Origin: Manihot esculenta | Taxonomy: Eukaryota > Streptophyta > Magnoliopsida > Malpighiales > Euphorbiaceae | DNA: 64,000 nucleotides | Assembly: GCF_001659605.2 (NCBI RefSeq) | Contig: NC_035173.2 | Span: 14,811,003 to 14,875,002, forward strand | Direction: 5' to 3' | In this document: positions 1 through 10,009 of the stretch, piece by piece | Layout: each line of letters starts with the position of its first letter | How positions within the stretch are numbered: position 1 is the stretch's first letter | The notes under the pieces: model-generated | Seen by the model: the letters and a program-made list of their open reading frames with translations, nothing else | Databases searched by the model: none | Told to the model about the DNA's origin: nothing | Position numbers and translations under genes: made by a program

Positions 1-1043
1 AAGCTCTCCCTATCTGCTGACTGGATCAAGGAGGAATATCTGGAGTGGAGTTTCATGATATACCTCCTTGACCTTTTCTGGTCTGAGTCAAGGCTTTGCC
101 CTGCAAAAGGCAACAGCTCCAAAAATCTGTCCGTGAACTCCTCTACACCCATCTCATCAGTCTGCCTCAACTGCTCAAACTCTATCATCTTCAGTTCCCT
201 CGAACTATCTGGGAAAGCCCATCCTGCAAACTCGTTTGCAAACTCTTCCCAAGACATGCTATCCACTTTCGGGTTCACATAATTCTTGAACCACTCTCGT
301 GCCTTTTTGCACTTAAGTGTGAACCCAGCCATCTGAATGGCTCTACTATCATCAGCCCCAATCTCATCGGTGATCACCTTAACCCTCTCCAGATACACAA
401 ACGGGTCATCCTCTTTTTCATACTGGGGAGCACCCAACTTCATATAGTCGGTCATCTTGACCTTGCTCCCACTGGCTGAGCTAGGTCTAGGAGGTTGGGT
501 AACTGGGGCTGCTGGTTCTGCTGGGGGAGGAGGAGGTGCAGCATCCCCTGGGGTAGGGTTTGCTGGATTTGGATAGTAAGGTGGAGGTGGATACATTGGG
601 TACTGTGAATATGGTGGGTAGTAGGGTGGGTATGGCATCTGTGTGGGATAAGGGCTAAAGCTGTGGTAGTCCGATGTGCCTCCCATCGAATACCCAGGGT
701 TTTGTGAGAAGGGTAGGTAGTAAGGTGGCTGGACAAATCCCGAGGCCTGAGTGCCTCCTTGGGATTCTCCCATTCCTTCTTCTGACATACTGACTCCCAA
801 ACTGCCATCCCTCCTCTGCTCTACATCCATATCATCCCCCACGTCCTCTGATGCTCCTCCCTGAACTGTTCCTCTGACTGATCTGCTTCTACCCAGATCC
901 AAAGACCTTCTAGGGTCTCTTACTGCTCTTTCTCTGCTAGACCTACTAGACATTGCCCTAGGCAATGCTGGAGGACGGGCGCTCGTGCCCTCATCCTCAG
1001 GTGGTACTCCAGTCAATCTTGCTGATCGACGAGTTCCTCTCAT
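1..1043 (-). CDS. Gag of Gypsy copy A (partial, open frame)
   Basis: The frame starts at the ATG complementary to 1041-1043 (MRGTRRSARL) and has no stop down to base 1. It encodes a basic, Ser/Arg-rich N-terminus, then a Pro/Tyr-rich stretch (repeats like YPPYPQYPMYPPPSYY), then the start of the retrotransposon gag capsid domain (DDPFVYLERV, WFKNYV, LLPFAGQ). At the point where copy B has a frameshift, this copy reads in frame (YEKEDDPFVY), so it is the better reference for the family. Gag forms the virus-like particle that packages element RNA. The protein continues beyond the window edge. Confidence 0.88.
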   Translation of the reverse strand, partial: MRGTRRSARLTGVPPEDEGTSARPPALPRAMSSRSSRERAVRDPRRSLDLGRSRSVRGTVQGGASEDVGDDMDVEQRRDGSLGVSMSEEGMGESQGGTQASGFVQPPYYLPFSQNPGYSMGGTSDYHSFSPYPTQMPYPPYYPPYSQYPMYPPPPYYPNPANPTPGDAAPPPPPAEPAAPVTQPPRPSSASGSKVKMTDYMKLGAPQYEKEDDPFVYLERVKVITDEIGADDSRAIQMAGFTLKCKKAREWFKNYVNPKVDSMSWEEFANEFAGWAFPDSSRELKMIEFEQLRQTDEMGVEEFTDRFLELLPFAGQSLDSDQKRSRRYIMKLHSRYSSLIQSADRES

Positions 1044-1270
1044 CCTGTTTTCTGAAAAACAGTATACATCACATGAACATTAGCATCATATGGTTCATGT
1101 GGGCACACATGAACCCGCATCACACATCATAGCATATCATTCATATCATAGCATTTCACATCATCATGTAAGACAGGACTCCACATCCTATCCTAGTGGA
1201 CATGACCTTTCCTACTGTGCTTGACCTTCTATAACATCTATGAGCCCGACACTCTAGGTCCGACCATATG

Positions 1271-1290
1271 AACCTAGGGCTCTGATACCA
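1271..1290 (-). other. Primer-binding site (initiator tRNA-Met), copy A
   Basis: The minus strand reads TGGTATCAGAGCCCTAGGTT three bases after the LTR end. The first 13 bases match the 3' end of plant initiator methionine tRNA, the usual primer for minus-strand DNA synthesis in plant LTR elements. Confidence 0.9.
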
Positions 1291-1293
1291 TTC

Positions 1294-3586
1294 TGTAACG
1301 ACCCGAAAATCGGACCGCTACCGGCGCTAGGATCCAGATCGGCTTAAGGCCGCCGGGACCCGTAGCAAGCCTGACATGCAACCTGTAAACCTGTTTAATC
1401 CCATACATGATCAACAATTACACATAAAAATTTAAAACTTTTCTTTCATACATTCTATCAATCACCAAACTCAACCTGTGCATATACATAATCATAAACT
1501 TGACCCCTCTGTGGGATCTCATCAAGCCCCCAATGGGTGGCATATCAAGAGTTGAGTTGGCTAAACATGGACATCAATAACATTAAGATCATGTTTCAAA
1601 GGGATTACATTAAACTATGGTCAAGCACCCTTCTAACCTCAATATCATTACAATACATATCTATACATCATTATACAATCTGTCATGTCCACTTTCTAAC
1701 TATTACATACATAAGACTTCATTACTCTTCTTGACTTCTCTGTCTAACCCATACCTGCAAACCTGGGGAATTTGGGAAAGGGGTGAGCTACTAGAGCCCA
1801 GTGAGCAGAATAGTAAAGCATTTAAAACATATGATAACATGAAATGCATCACATCACAGCTAATCATATCAAGGATGAACTTGTCACCATTTAGCCCTCT
1901 ACATAATCCAATCATGCCAGGGGCGTAGTGCAGGCCTCACCTGGTCTTTCTCTTACACATAACATAACATAACATACATATTCCATGGTGCCAGGGGCGT
2001 AGTGCAGGCCACGTCCGGTCTTTCTCTTACATAGTGCCAGGGGCGTAGTGCAGGCCACATCTGGACTTCCATATCATGTCATCATGTCATAACATATGAG
2101 GGCTAATGGATCATTCAACATTCATCCACATCAACAACATATTATGCAATGCAACATATTCGTGATTTCTGATGCAAGCAACCTAAAATATCACATGGCA
2201 TCCGTGATGCATGAACATGCTCAAAACTGATTTATTTATTTAAAAGCATAAGAGTTATTCCACTCACCTCTGGCTAGCTCTGACACTGACTGAAGCAGCT
2301 GACTCACTGCTGGGGTCCTCGGTTCCTCGGGTCCGAACCTACACAGGTGGACTCAAATGAGGGACCAACATACTAGAACATAACTCTAAAACATCCCCCA
2401 AGAACCCCCTAAAACATCTCAAAACATCCATGCAAGAACATGCAAAGGAAGGCTGGACAGGGCACTTTCGGCGGCAAGTTCGGCGGCCGAAAGTCCCTCC
2501 AGAGCCGAAAGTCAGGCAGGTTCAGCGGCACCTTCGGCGGCCGAAACTCCCAGACAGAGGCGAAACTCATGCATGTTCGGCGGCACTTTCGGCGGCCGAA
2601 ACTCCCAGACAGAGACGAAAGTCTCCTTTTGGGGGCAAGCTTCGGCAGCCGAAGGCTGCCTCCTCAAGAGGGTTCGGCGGCCGAAAGTCCCTTCGGCTGC
2701 CGAACCTGATTTCTCCCAAAGGGCATAAACTTGGTCCAAACGTGCATAACCGCCTCAAATTCATACCATCATGCATTTAGCTCAACTAAAACATGTACAC
2801 AAGCTCCTAGGGGTCTCAAACTAACTTGAACCCCAACTACAACACACATACACAAGCATTTGCAAGCCACATTGTTCATGAACATACATTTATACCCATA
2901 AACATAACTTTAACCTAAACATGCATTCTACCCCCATGAACTTCATAAAACTTACTTAAAACATAATGTAAGCTAGAGATCGACTCTTACCTCTTGAAGA
3001 TCGAGAGTAGAGGCGACCAAACTTGGGATTGGGAGGGATTTGAGTTCTTGAACCTCAAAGCTCCAAAACTTTGCTCAAAAGCTCAAATCTTCAAAACAAG
3101 GTTAAAACAAGTGAAAAACTTGAAAGATCTAGAGGAAAAACATCAAAGATCGGTGAGGGGCGGCGGAGAGCTCACCTTGGCCAAAAATGGGGAAAAGTTC
3201 GCCCGTTTTCAGCTAAGGGACCCTTTTATAGTGGCTGTCCAGGCCACGTTCGGGGGCCGAATGTGCCTCTGCATCATGCCATGTTCGGCGGCCGAACTTG
3301 AGGTTCGGCGGCCGAACCTGGACTTCCCTCACTTATGCCTTCGGGGCCCTAAAGCTCACCCGAAACACATGCATGTTCGGCGGCCGAACTTTGAGTTTCG
3401 GCGGCCGAACTTGAGTTTCCTCCAATGGTGTTTTTTTCTAAAAACTCATTTCCTTTTTATTCAAAATCATCAAAAACATTAAAACCTTTTCATGAAAACA
3501 TGGTTTTACCCTTTTAGAGGTCTCCGACATCCGAGATTCCACCGGATGGTAGGAATTCCGATACCGGAGTCTAGCCGGGTATTACA
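1294..3586 (-). repeat. 5' LTR of Gypsy copy A (2293 bp)
   Basis: On its own strand the LTR begins TGTAATACCCGGC and ends GGTCGTTACA, and it aligns along its whole length with 4561-6847 in the opposite orientation. It contains two clusters of TTCGGC-N-GCCGAA palindromes (about 2479-2705 and 3281-3405). It also has three tandem copies of a block containing GTGCCAGGGGCGTAGTGCAGG (about 1915-2070), where copy B has two. The short ORFs here (FGG, RRPK, SAAE peptides) are by-products of the palindromes. Confidence 0.95.
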
Positions 3587-4560
3587 GTTGGGTTCGAGTT
3601 GAAGCGGTTGGGTTCAGTGGTGGTATATGGCTCTTCTAGTATAACTTGAATTTCTCTGTCGAGATCTTACACACACATCCTCAGTTCATAGACAGTAGAA
3701 TCTCTACAGATAACAATAGAAGTTGATTTTTTACAGTGGTATATAGTAGTCCAAAAGAATATTTATGAAATAGGTTTTTTTTTTAGCCATTAGTAGATTA
3801 GATGTCCCAGTTTCTACTCCTTGGATTTTGAAAGGTGATTTTAATGACTTTCTAGAACCTTCAGAAACTACCAGTATTAGTACTTAGGCTTCTACACAGT
3901 GTCTACAGTTTCAGGATTGGATCTCGAATATGGAATTAATTGATTTTGGTTTTTACGGGCTCACTTTCACTTGGTGGCGAAGAAAAACTAATAATTTTGT
4001 AAGGGCTGCCCGTTTAAATAGAGTTTTGTGCAACTCATCTTAGAGACTTTTATATCCAACGGCTGCAGTGTACCACCTCCCACGGATTTGTTTTGATCAT
4101 TGCCCGATTTTGCTGTCTTTAGAAACTTCTGTGAATAGTGGGCAAGTAATGCCATTCCGATTCTAGGATGCATGGCAAAAACATCCTGATTATAGTAATT
4201 TTGTATTGAATTGTTGACGTTCGGATGTTTCTCTAGTTACCGCTTTAGAATGTATGCAGAATAACCTTAGTAAGTGGAAAACAGAGGTTTTAGAGTGTGG
4301 TAGGGGATTCTTTAACTAATATGGTCTTGATAGTACTACGACGATCCACTCTTATATCTTCAATAGGGGAGATTCTAATTACGTTAATACCTAAAGTTTC
4401 AATACTAGAGTCGCTCAATTAGTTTCATTCGATCAGTCTTTGTAATGTTGTATTTAAAGTAATTACTAAAGTATTATTGAATATGATGAAACTTGTTTTA
4501 CCATCATTGATTGCGCCTACACAAAACAATTTTATTTTAGGACGTCAGCTATATGATAAT
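3587..4560 (+). pseudogene. LINE (L1-type) ORF2, endonuclease part and start of RT
   Basis: The frame shows apurinic endonuclease signatures of plant L1 elements: WILKGDFND near 3820, a TWWRRK block, then RLNRVL, and DHCPI near 4100. It continues towards the RT start (FILGRQLYDN at 4530-4560). Several stops and frameshifts interrupt it. The 5' end is cut by, or lies beyond, Gypsy copy A. The protein resumes exactly at 10010 after Gypsy copy B, where the reading frame continues (VVIYQDVVYS). ORF2 nicks target DNA and reverse transcribes LINE RNA. This copy is dead. Confidence 0.85.
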
Positions 4561-6847
4561 TGTAATACCCGGCTAGACTCCGGTATCGGAATCCCTACCG
4601 TCCGGTGGAATCTCGGATGTCGGAAGCCTCTAGTAGGGTAGAAACATGTTTTCATAAAATGTTTCAATGTATTTCATGGTTTTAAGTAAAAAGGGAATGA
4701 GTTTTTGCATGAAAATAATCTTGGAGGAAGACCCAGGTTCGGCCGCCGAATCCCAAGTTCGGCCGCCGAACATGCGTGCACTTCGGGAGTGCTTTAGGCC
4801 CCAGAAAGCATAAGTGAGGGAAGTCCAGGTTCGGCCGCCGAACCTCAGGTTCGGCCGCCGAACCTCAAGTTCGGCCGCCGAACATGGCATGCATGCGGAG
4901 GCACGTTCGGCTCCCGAATGTGGCCTGGCCAGCCACCTATAAATGGGTTCCTTAGCCGAAATGGGCGAGTTTTCTCCCCATTTTCGGCCAAGGTGAGCTC
5001 TCCGCCGTCCCTCACCGATTTTGAGTTTCTTCCTTCAGATCTTTCAAGATTTTTATGAGTTTTCACTTTGTTTTGAAGATTTTCAAGCATAAAGCAAGTT
5101 TTGGAGCTTTGAGGTTCAAGAAACTCAAATCTCTCCCATCTCCGAGCTAGGGTCGTTTTCCTCTCGATCTACAAGAGGTAAGGACTGATCTTGAGCTCAC
5201 TATATGTTTTAAACAAGTTTTGAGTTGATTCTTGGAGTAGAAATGCATGTTTAGGTTGTTTTGAGTTTATGGGTTTAATGTGTGTTTATGAGCAATGTGG
5301 GTGTGTTGATATGTTGTAGTTGGGGTTTAGGCTAGTTTAAAGCCCCTAGGAGCTTGTATGCTTGAGTATGCATGTTGTAGATCAGGTTTATGCATATTTG
5401 AATGAAATGGGAGGCTTTTGTGCATGAAGAACCGAGTTTCTGCCCTTTTGGCAGAAACCAGGTTCGGCAGCCGAAGGACTTTCGGCCGCCGAACCTGCCT
5501 GGGAGGCAAGCCTTTCGGCTGCCGAACCCTGCCCCCGAAAGAGGACTTTCATCTCTGGAGGGCAGTTTCGGCCGCCGAAAGTGCCGCCGAACATGCATGA
5601 GTTTCGTCTCTGTCTGGGAGTTTCGGCCGCCGAAGGTGCCACCGAACCTACCTGACTTTCGGTTCTGGAGGGACTTTCGGCCGCCGAACCTGCCACCGAA
5701 AGTGCCCTATTCAGCCTTCCTTTGCATGTTTTCCATGGATGTTTCATGATGTTCTAGGGGGTTTTTGGGGAGTATCCCAGAGTCATGTTCATGTATGTTT
5801 GGTCCCTCATTTGAGTCCAGCTGTGTAGGTTCGGACCCGAGGAACCGAGGACCCCAGCAGTGAGTTCAGCTGCTTCTGTGTCTGTCAGAGCTAGCCAGAG
5901 GTGAGTGGAATAACTCTTTATGCTTTAAAGTAAATAAATCAGTTTTAGCATGATTCACGCATCATGAATGCCATGAGATATAATAGGGTGTTTGCATTAG
6001 AACTCACGAATATGTTGCATTGCATAATATGTTGATGATGCGGATGAATGTTGAATGATCCTTTAGTCCTCGTATGATATGATATGATGATGATACGGTA
6101 CGGAAGACCAGTGAGGCCCATTCTACGCCCCTGGCACAGTCGGAATGTTATGTTATGTTATGTTATGTAAGAGAAAGACCAGTGAGGCCCATTCTACGCC
6201 CCTGGCACAGTTGGACCATGTAGAGGACTATTGGTGACAAATTCATCCTTGATGTGATTAGCTGTGATGTCATGCATTTCATGTTATCATATGTTTCAAA
6301 TGTTTTATCATTCTACTCACTGGGCTCTAGTAGCTCACCCCTCTCCCTTAACCCCCAGGTTTGCAGGTACAGGGTAGACCAGGAGGTCAGCAAGAGTAAT
6401 GAAGTCTTGGTTATGTAATAGATAGTGTGTACATGAAAAATGTTGAGATGTTATGTATAAATACAGTATAGAAATGTAATGCAAAAATGTTCATGGATGT
6501 TAGAGGTGTGCTTGACCATAGAGTATTGTTATCCCTTTTAATACATGATCTCAGATGTTTTATGATGTATATGTAAACCAACTCAACGCAAGTTATGTTA
6601 CCCATTGGGGTATTGATGAGATTCCACAGAGGGGTCAATGCTTATGATTATGTTATGTATAGTGCATGCACAGGTTGAGTTTGGTGTATGAATGAAAGCA
6701 AAAGTTTTAAATTTTTATGTATGTTGTTGATCATGTATGGGATTAAACAGGTTTACAGGTTTTATGTCAGGCTTGCTACGGGTTCCGGCGGCCTTAAGCC
6801 GACCTGGATCCTAGCACCGGTAGCGGTCCGATTTTCGGGTCGTTACA
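4561..6847 (+). repeat. 5' LTR of Gypsy copy B (2287 bp)
   Basis: It runs from TGTAATACCC to GGTCGTTACA. Eleven TTCGGC-N-GCCGAA palindromes occur in two clusters, about 4738-4881 and 5462-5690. Two tandem blocks with GACCAGTGAGGCCCATTC lie at 6105-6210. The last 574 bases differ from the 3' LTR fragment at seven positions by eye. Confidence 0.96.
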
Positions 6848-6850
6848 GAA

Positions 6851-6870
6851 TGGTATCAGAGCCCTAGGTT
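6851..6870 (+). other. Primer-binding site (initiator tRNA-Met), copy B
   Basis: TGGTATCAGAGCCCTAGGTT starts three bases after the 5' LTR. It is identical to the site in copy A. The leader from here to the gag ATG at 7111 has no other recognisable feature. Confidence 0.92.
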
Positions 6871-7110
6871 CATATGGTCGGACCTAGAGTGTCGGGCTCA
6901 TAGATGTTCTAGAAGGTCAAGCACAATAAGAAGATCATGTCCACTAGGATAGGATGAGGAGTCCTGTCTTTCATGATGATGTGAAATGCCATGATTATAT
7001 GCATGTGCATTAATGATATATGATGTATGTGATGTGGGTTCATGTGTGCTCACATGAACCATATGATGCTAATGTTTTTGTGTGATGTACACTGTTTCTC
7101 AAAAAACAAG

Positions 7111-9430
7111 ATGAGAGGAACTCGTCGATCAGCAAGATTGACTGGAGTACCACCTGAGGATGAGGGCACGAGTGCCCGTCCTCCTGCATTGCCTAGGGCA
7201 ATGTCAAGCAGGTCTAGCAGAGAAATAGCAGTAAGAGACCCTAGAAGGTCTTTGGATCTGGGTAGAAGCAGATCAGTGAGGAGAACAGTTCAGGGAAGAA
7301 TGTCAGAGGACATGGGGGATGATATGGATGTAGAGCAAAGGAGGGATGGCAGTCTGGGAGTTAGCATGTCAGAAGAAGGTATGGGAGAGTCCCAAGGAGG
7401 TATCCAGGCCTCGGGATTTGTTCAGCCACCTTACTACCCACCCTTCTCACAAAACCCCGGGTATTCTATGGGAGGCACATCGGACTACCATAGCTTTAAC
7501 CCTTATCCCACTCAGATGCCATACCCATCTTACTACCCACCATACCCACAGTACCCCATGTACCCACCTCCATCCTACTATCCAAATCCAGCAAACCCTA
7601 TCCCAGGGGATGCTGCTCCTCCTCCACCAGCAGAACCCACAGTTCCAGAAAACCCAGTACCTAAGCCTAGCTCATCTGGAGGGAGCAAGGTCAAGATGAC
7701 CGACTATATGAAGTTGGGTGCTCCTCAGTATGAAAAAAGGGGATGACCCGTTTGTGTATCTTGAGAGGGTCAAGGTGATCACAGATGAGATTGGGGCTGA
7801 TGACAGTAGAGCCATTCAGATGGCTGGGTTCACGCTTAAGTGCAAGAAGGCACGAGAGTGGTTTAAGAATTATGTGAACCCGAGGGTGGACAGCATGTCT
7901 TGGGAAGAGTTTGCAAACGAGTTTGCAGGATGGGCTTTCCCTGATAGCTCAAGGGAATTGAAGATGATAGAGTTTGAACAGTTGAGGCAGACTGATGATA
8001 TGAGTGTGGATGAGTTCACAGACAGATTCTTGGAGCTGTTGCCATTTGCAGGGCAAAATCTTGACTCAGACCAGAAGAAGTCAAGGAGGTATATCATGAA
8101 ACTCCACTCCAGGTATTCCTCCTTGATCCAGTCAACAGATAGAGAGAGCTTCCATGCCATAGTGGATATGGCCCGGAAGATGGAGGCCAGTGCCATCATT
8201 CAGAGGACGGTTAAGCAGTCAGTGGCACAGCCTTCTGGTTCTAAGACCCCAGGCTCTTCTTCTTTAAGTGCAGCAGCTTCAGGCAGCAAGAGGTGGAGCA
8301 GTACCACCAAGAAGCCAAAGAAGAACAAGTTCTGGAATAAGATCAAGTCAGGTCTGGGATTAGGGAGTGGCTCAAGCTCTGGTGCAGATAATGCAGTATG
8401 CAAGAAATGTGGGAGGCCGCACAAGGGAGTATGTCTGGTTGGGACGACATCTTGCTTCAGATGTGGGCAGGAGGGACACATGGCTCGGGAGTGTCCTAGG
8501 GCAGCTTTTGGAGCACAGTCTCAGCAGACAGCTTCTGGTAGTGTGGCTCAGCCAGCAGCTCCAGCCGCGACTCAGGCTAGTGGCAGAGGCAGAGGAAGAG
8601 GGGCAGCCTCTTCTTCAGCGGGTTTTAGGGGTGAGGGTTCGTCAGCTCCAGCACGGATCTTCACCATGACTCAGCAGGAGGCAAACACATCCAACACCGT
8701 GGTGTCAGGTAATCTCATCATTGGGTGTTCAGATGTTTATGCCTTAATGGACCCTGGTACATCGCATTCTTTTATTGCTCCGAGGGCCGTCGAGAGGTTG
8801 GGATTGATGGTCTCTGGGTTAGAGTGTCCCCTATGGGTCAGTGGACCCAAGTGTGACCCGTCAGTGGCAGAGTCAGTCCGCTAGTATAGTCCAGTTTTTG
8901 TAGAGGGAAGATGCCTATCCGCCGACCTTGTGGTTCTAGATTTGACAGATTTTGACGTCATTCTAGGGATGGATTGGCTATCTACCCATGGTGCTACCTT
9001 GGACTGCAGGGACAAGGTAGTCAGGTTCAGATGTCAGGATGGGTCAGAGGTTGTCTTCAGAGGAGACAGGGGGAGTATACCTAGAGGTTTGATATCAGCC
9101 CTACAGGCTCGTAGGCTTCTCAGGAGGGGTTGTCAGGGTTTTCTAGCTTATGTGAGAGAGCTGGATAGCCATGTCAGAGTGCCCGCCTCAGTGCCCGTGG
9201 TCAGTGAGTTTTTAGACGTGTTCCCAGACGAACTGCCAGGTTTACCACCTGCTAGGGAGATAGAGTTCGAGATAGAATTGATGCCTGGAACCAGACCGAT
9301 CTCTATCCCTCCCTACAGGATGGCACCAGCAGAATTGAAAGAGTTAAAAGATCAGTTGCAGAGCTGGTAGATAGGGGTTTCATCCGACCGAGTACCTCAC
9401 CTTGGGGTGCTCCAGTGCTGTTCATGTTGT
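7111..9430 (+). pseudogene. gag-protease-RT of Gypsy copy B (frameshifted, truncated)
   Basis: The start is ATG 7111 (MRGTRRSARL), chosen because it matches copy A. The first frame (to 7746) encodes a basic segment and a Pro/Tyr-rich tract. An extra base in the A/G run at 7731-7741 breaks the frame. The second frame (to 8884) encodes the gag capsid domain, two zinc knuckles (CKKCGRPHKGVC and CFRCGQEGHMARECP), a Gly/Arg-rich linker and an aspartic protease motif ALMDPGTSHSFI. A TAG at 8882-8884 then stops it. The remainder reads VILGMDWLSTHGA, the RT lead-in PYRMAPAELKEL and, after a further one-base loss near 9365, RGFIRPSTSPWGAPVLF. Three lesions and the deletion make it non-functional. Confidence 0.93.
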
Positions 9431-10009
9431 GTGATGCATTTCATGTTATCATATGTTTCAAATGTTTTATCATTCTGCTCACTGGGCTCTAGTAGCTCAC
9501 CCCTCTCCCTTAACCCCCAGGTTTGCAGGTACAGGGTAGACCAGGAGGTCAGCAAGAGTAATGAAGTCTTTGTTATGTAATAGATAGTGTGGACATGAAA
9601 AATGTTGAGATGTTATGTATAAATACAGTATAGAAATGTAATGCAAAAATGTTCATGGATGTTAGAGGTGTGCTTGACCATAGAGTATTGTTATCCCTTT
9701 TAATACATGATCTCAGATGTTTTATGATGTATATGTAAACCAACTCAACGCATGTTATGTTACCCATTGGGGTATTGATGAGATCCCACAGAGGGGTCAA
9801 TGCTTATGATTATGTTATGTATAGTGCATGCACAGGTTGAGTTTGGTGTATGAATGAAAGCAAAAGTTTTAAATTTTTATGTATGTTGTTGATCATGTAT
9901 GGGATTAAACAGGTTTACAGGTTTTATGTCAGGCTTGCTACGGGTTCCGGCGGCCTTAAGCCGACCTGGATCCTAGCGCCGGTAGCGGTCCGATTTCCGG
10001 GTCGTTACA
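9431..10009 (+). repeat. 3' LTR fragment of Gypsy copy B
   Basis: Bases 9436-10009 align without gaps to 6274-6847 of the 5' LTR with seven differences. The fragment is joined directly to RT-coding sequence. A short shared string around TGTGATG at the joint suggests a deletion with little homology. Confidence 0.95.

Larger units (their letters stand above)
1..3586 (-). mobile_element. Gypsy LTR retrotransposon copy A (5' part, runs off the window)
   Basis: This is a minus-strand Ty3/Gypsy element. Reading leftward, it has a complete 5' LTR (3586 to 1294), a primer-binding site matching the 3' end of plant initiator tRNA-Met, a leader, and a gag frame that stays open to base 1. It is the same family as copy B at 4556-10014 and the solo LTR at 49784-52051. 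The flank to its right is LINE sequence, so it probably inserted into that LINE. The other target-duplication copy lies outside the window. Clade (chromovirus, Tekay/Del-like) is inferred from the sister copy's RT start and the long LTR. Confidence 0.93.

Noticed and set aside
2479..2705. Regularly spaced palindromes looking like a CRISPR array
   Set aside because: Spacers are irregular and repeated, the DNA is a plant LTR, and the same cluster is present in three LTR copies.
2430..2780. Overlapping ORFs on both strands in the Gypsy LTRs (also 4630-5090, 5327-5749, 50876-51285) with FGG, RRPK and SAAE repeats
   Set aside because: They arise because the TTCGGC-N-GCCGAA palindromes are open in every frame. 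They have no conserved start and lie in LTR sequence.
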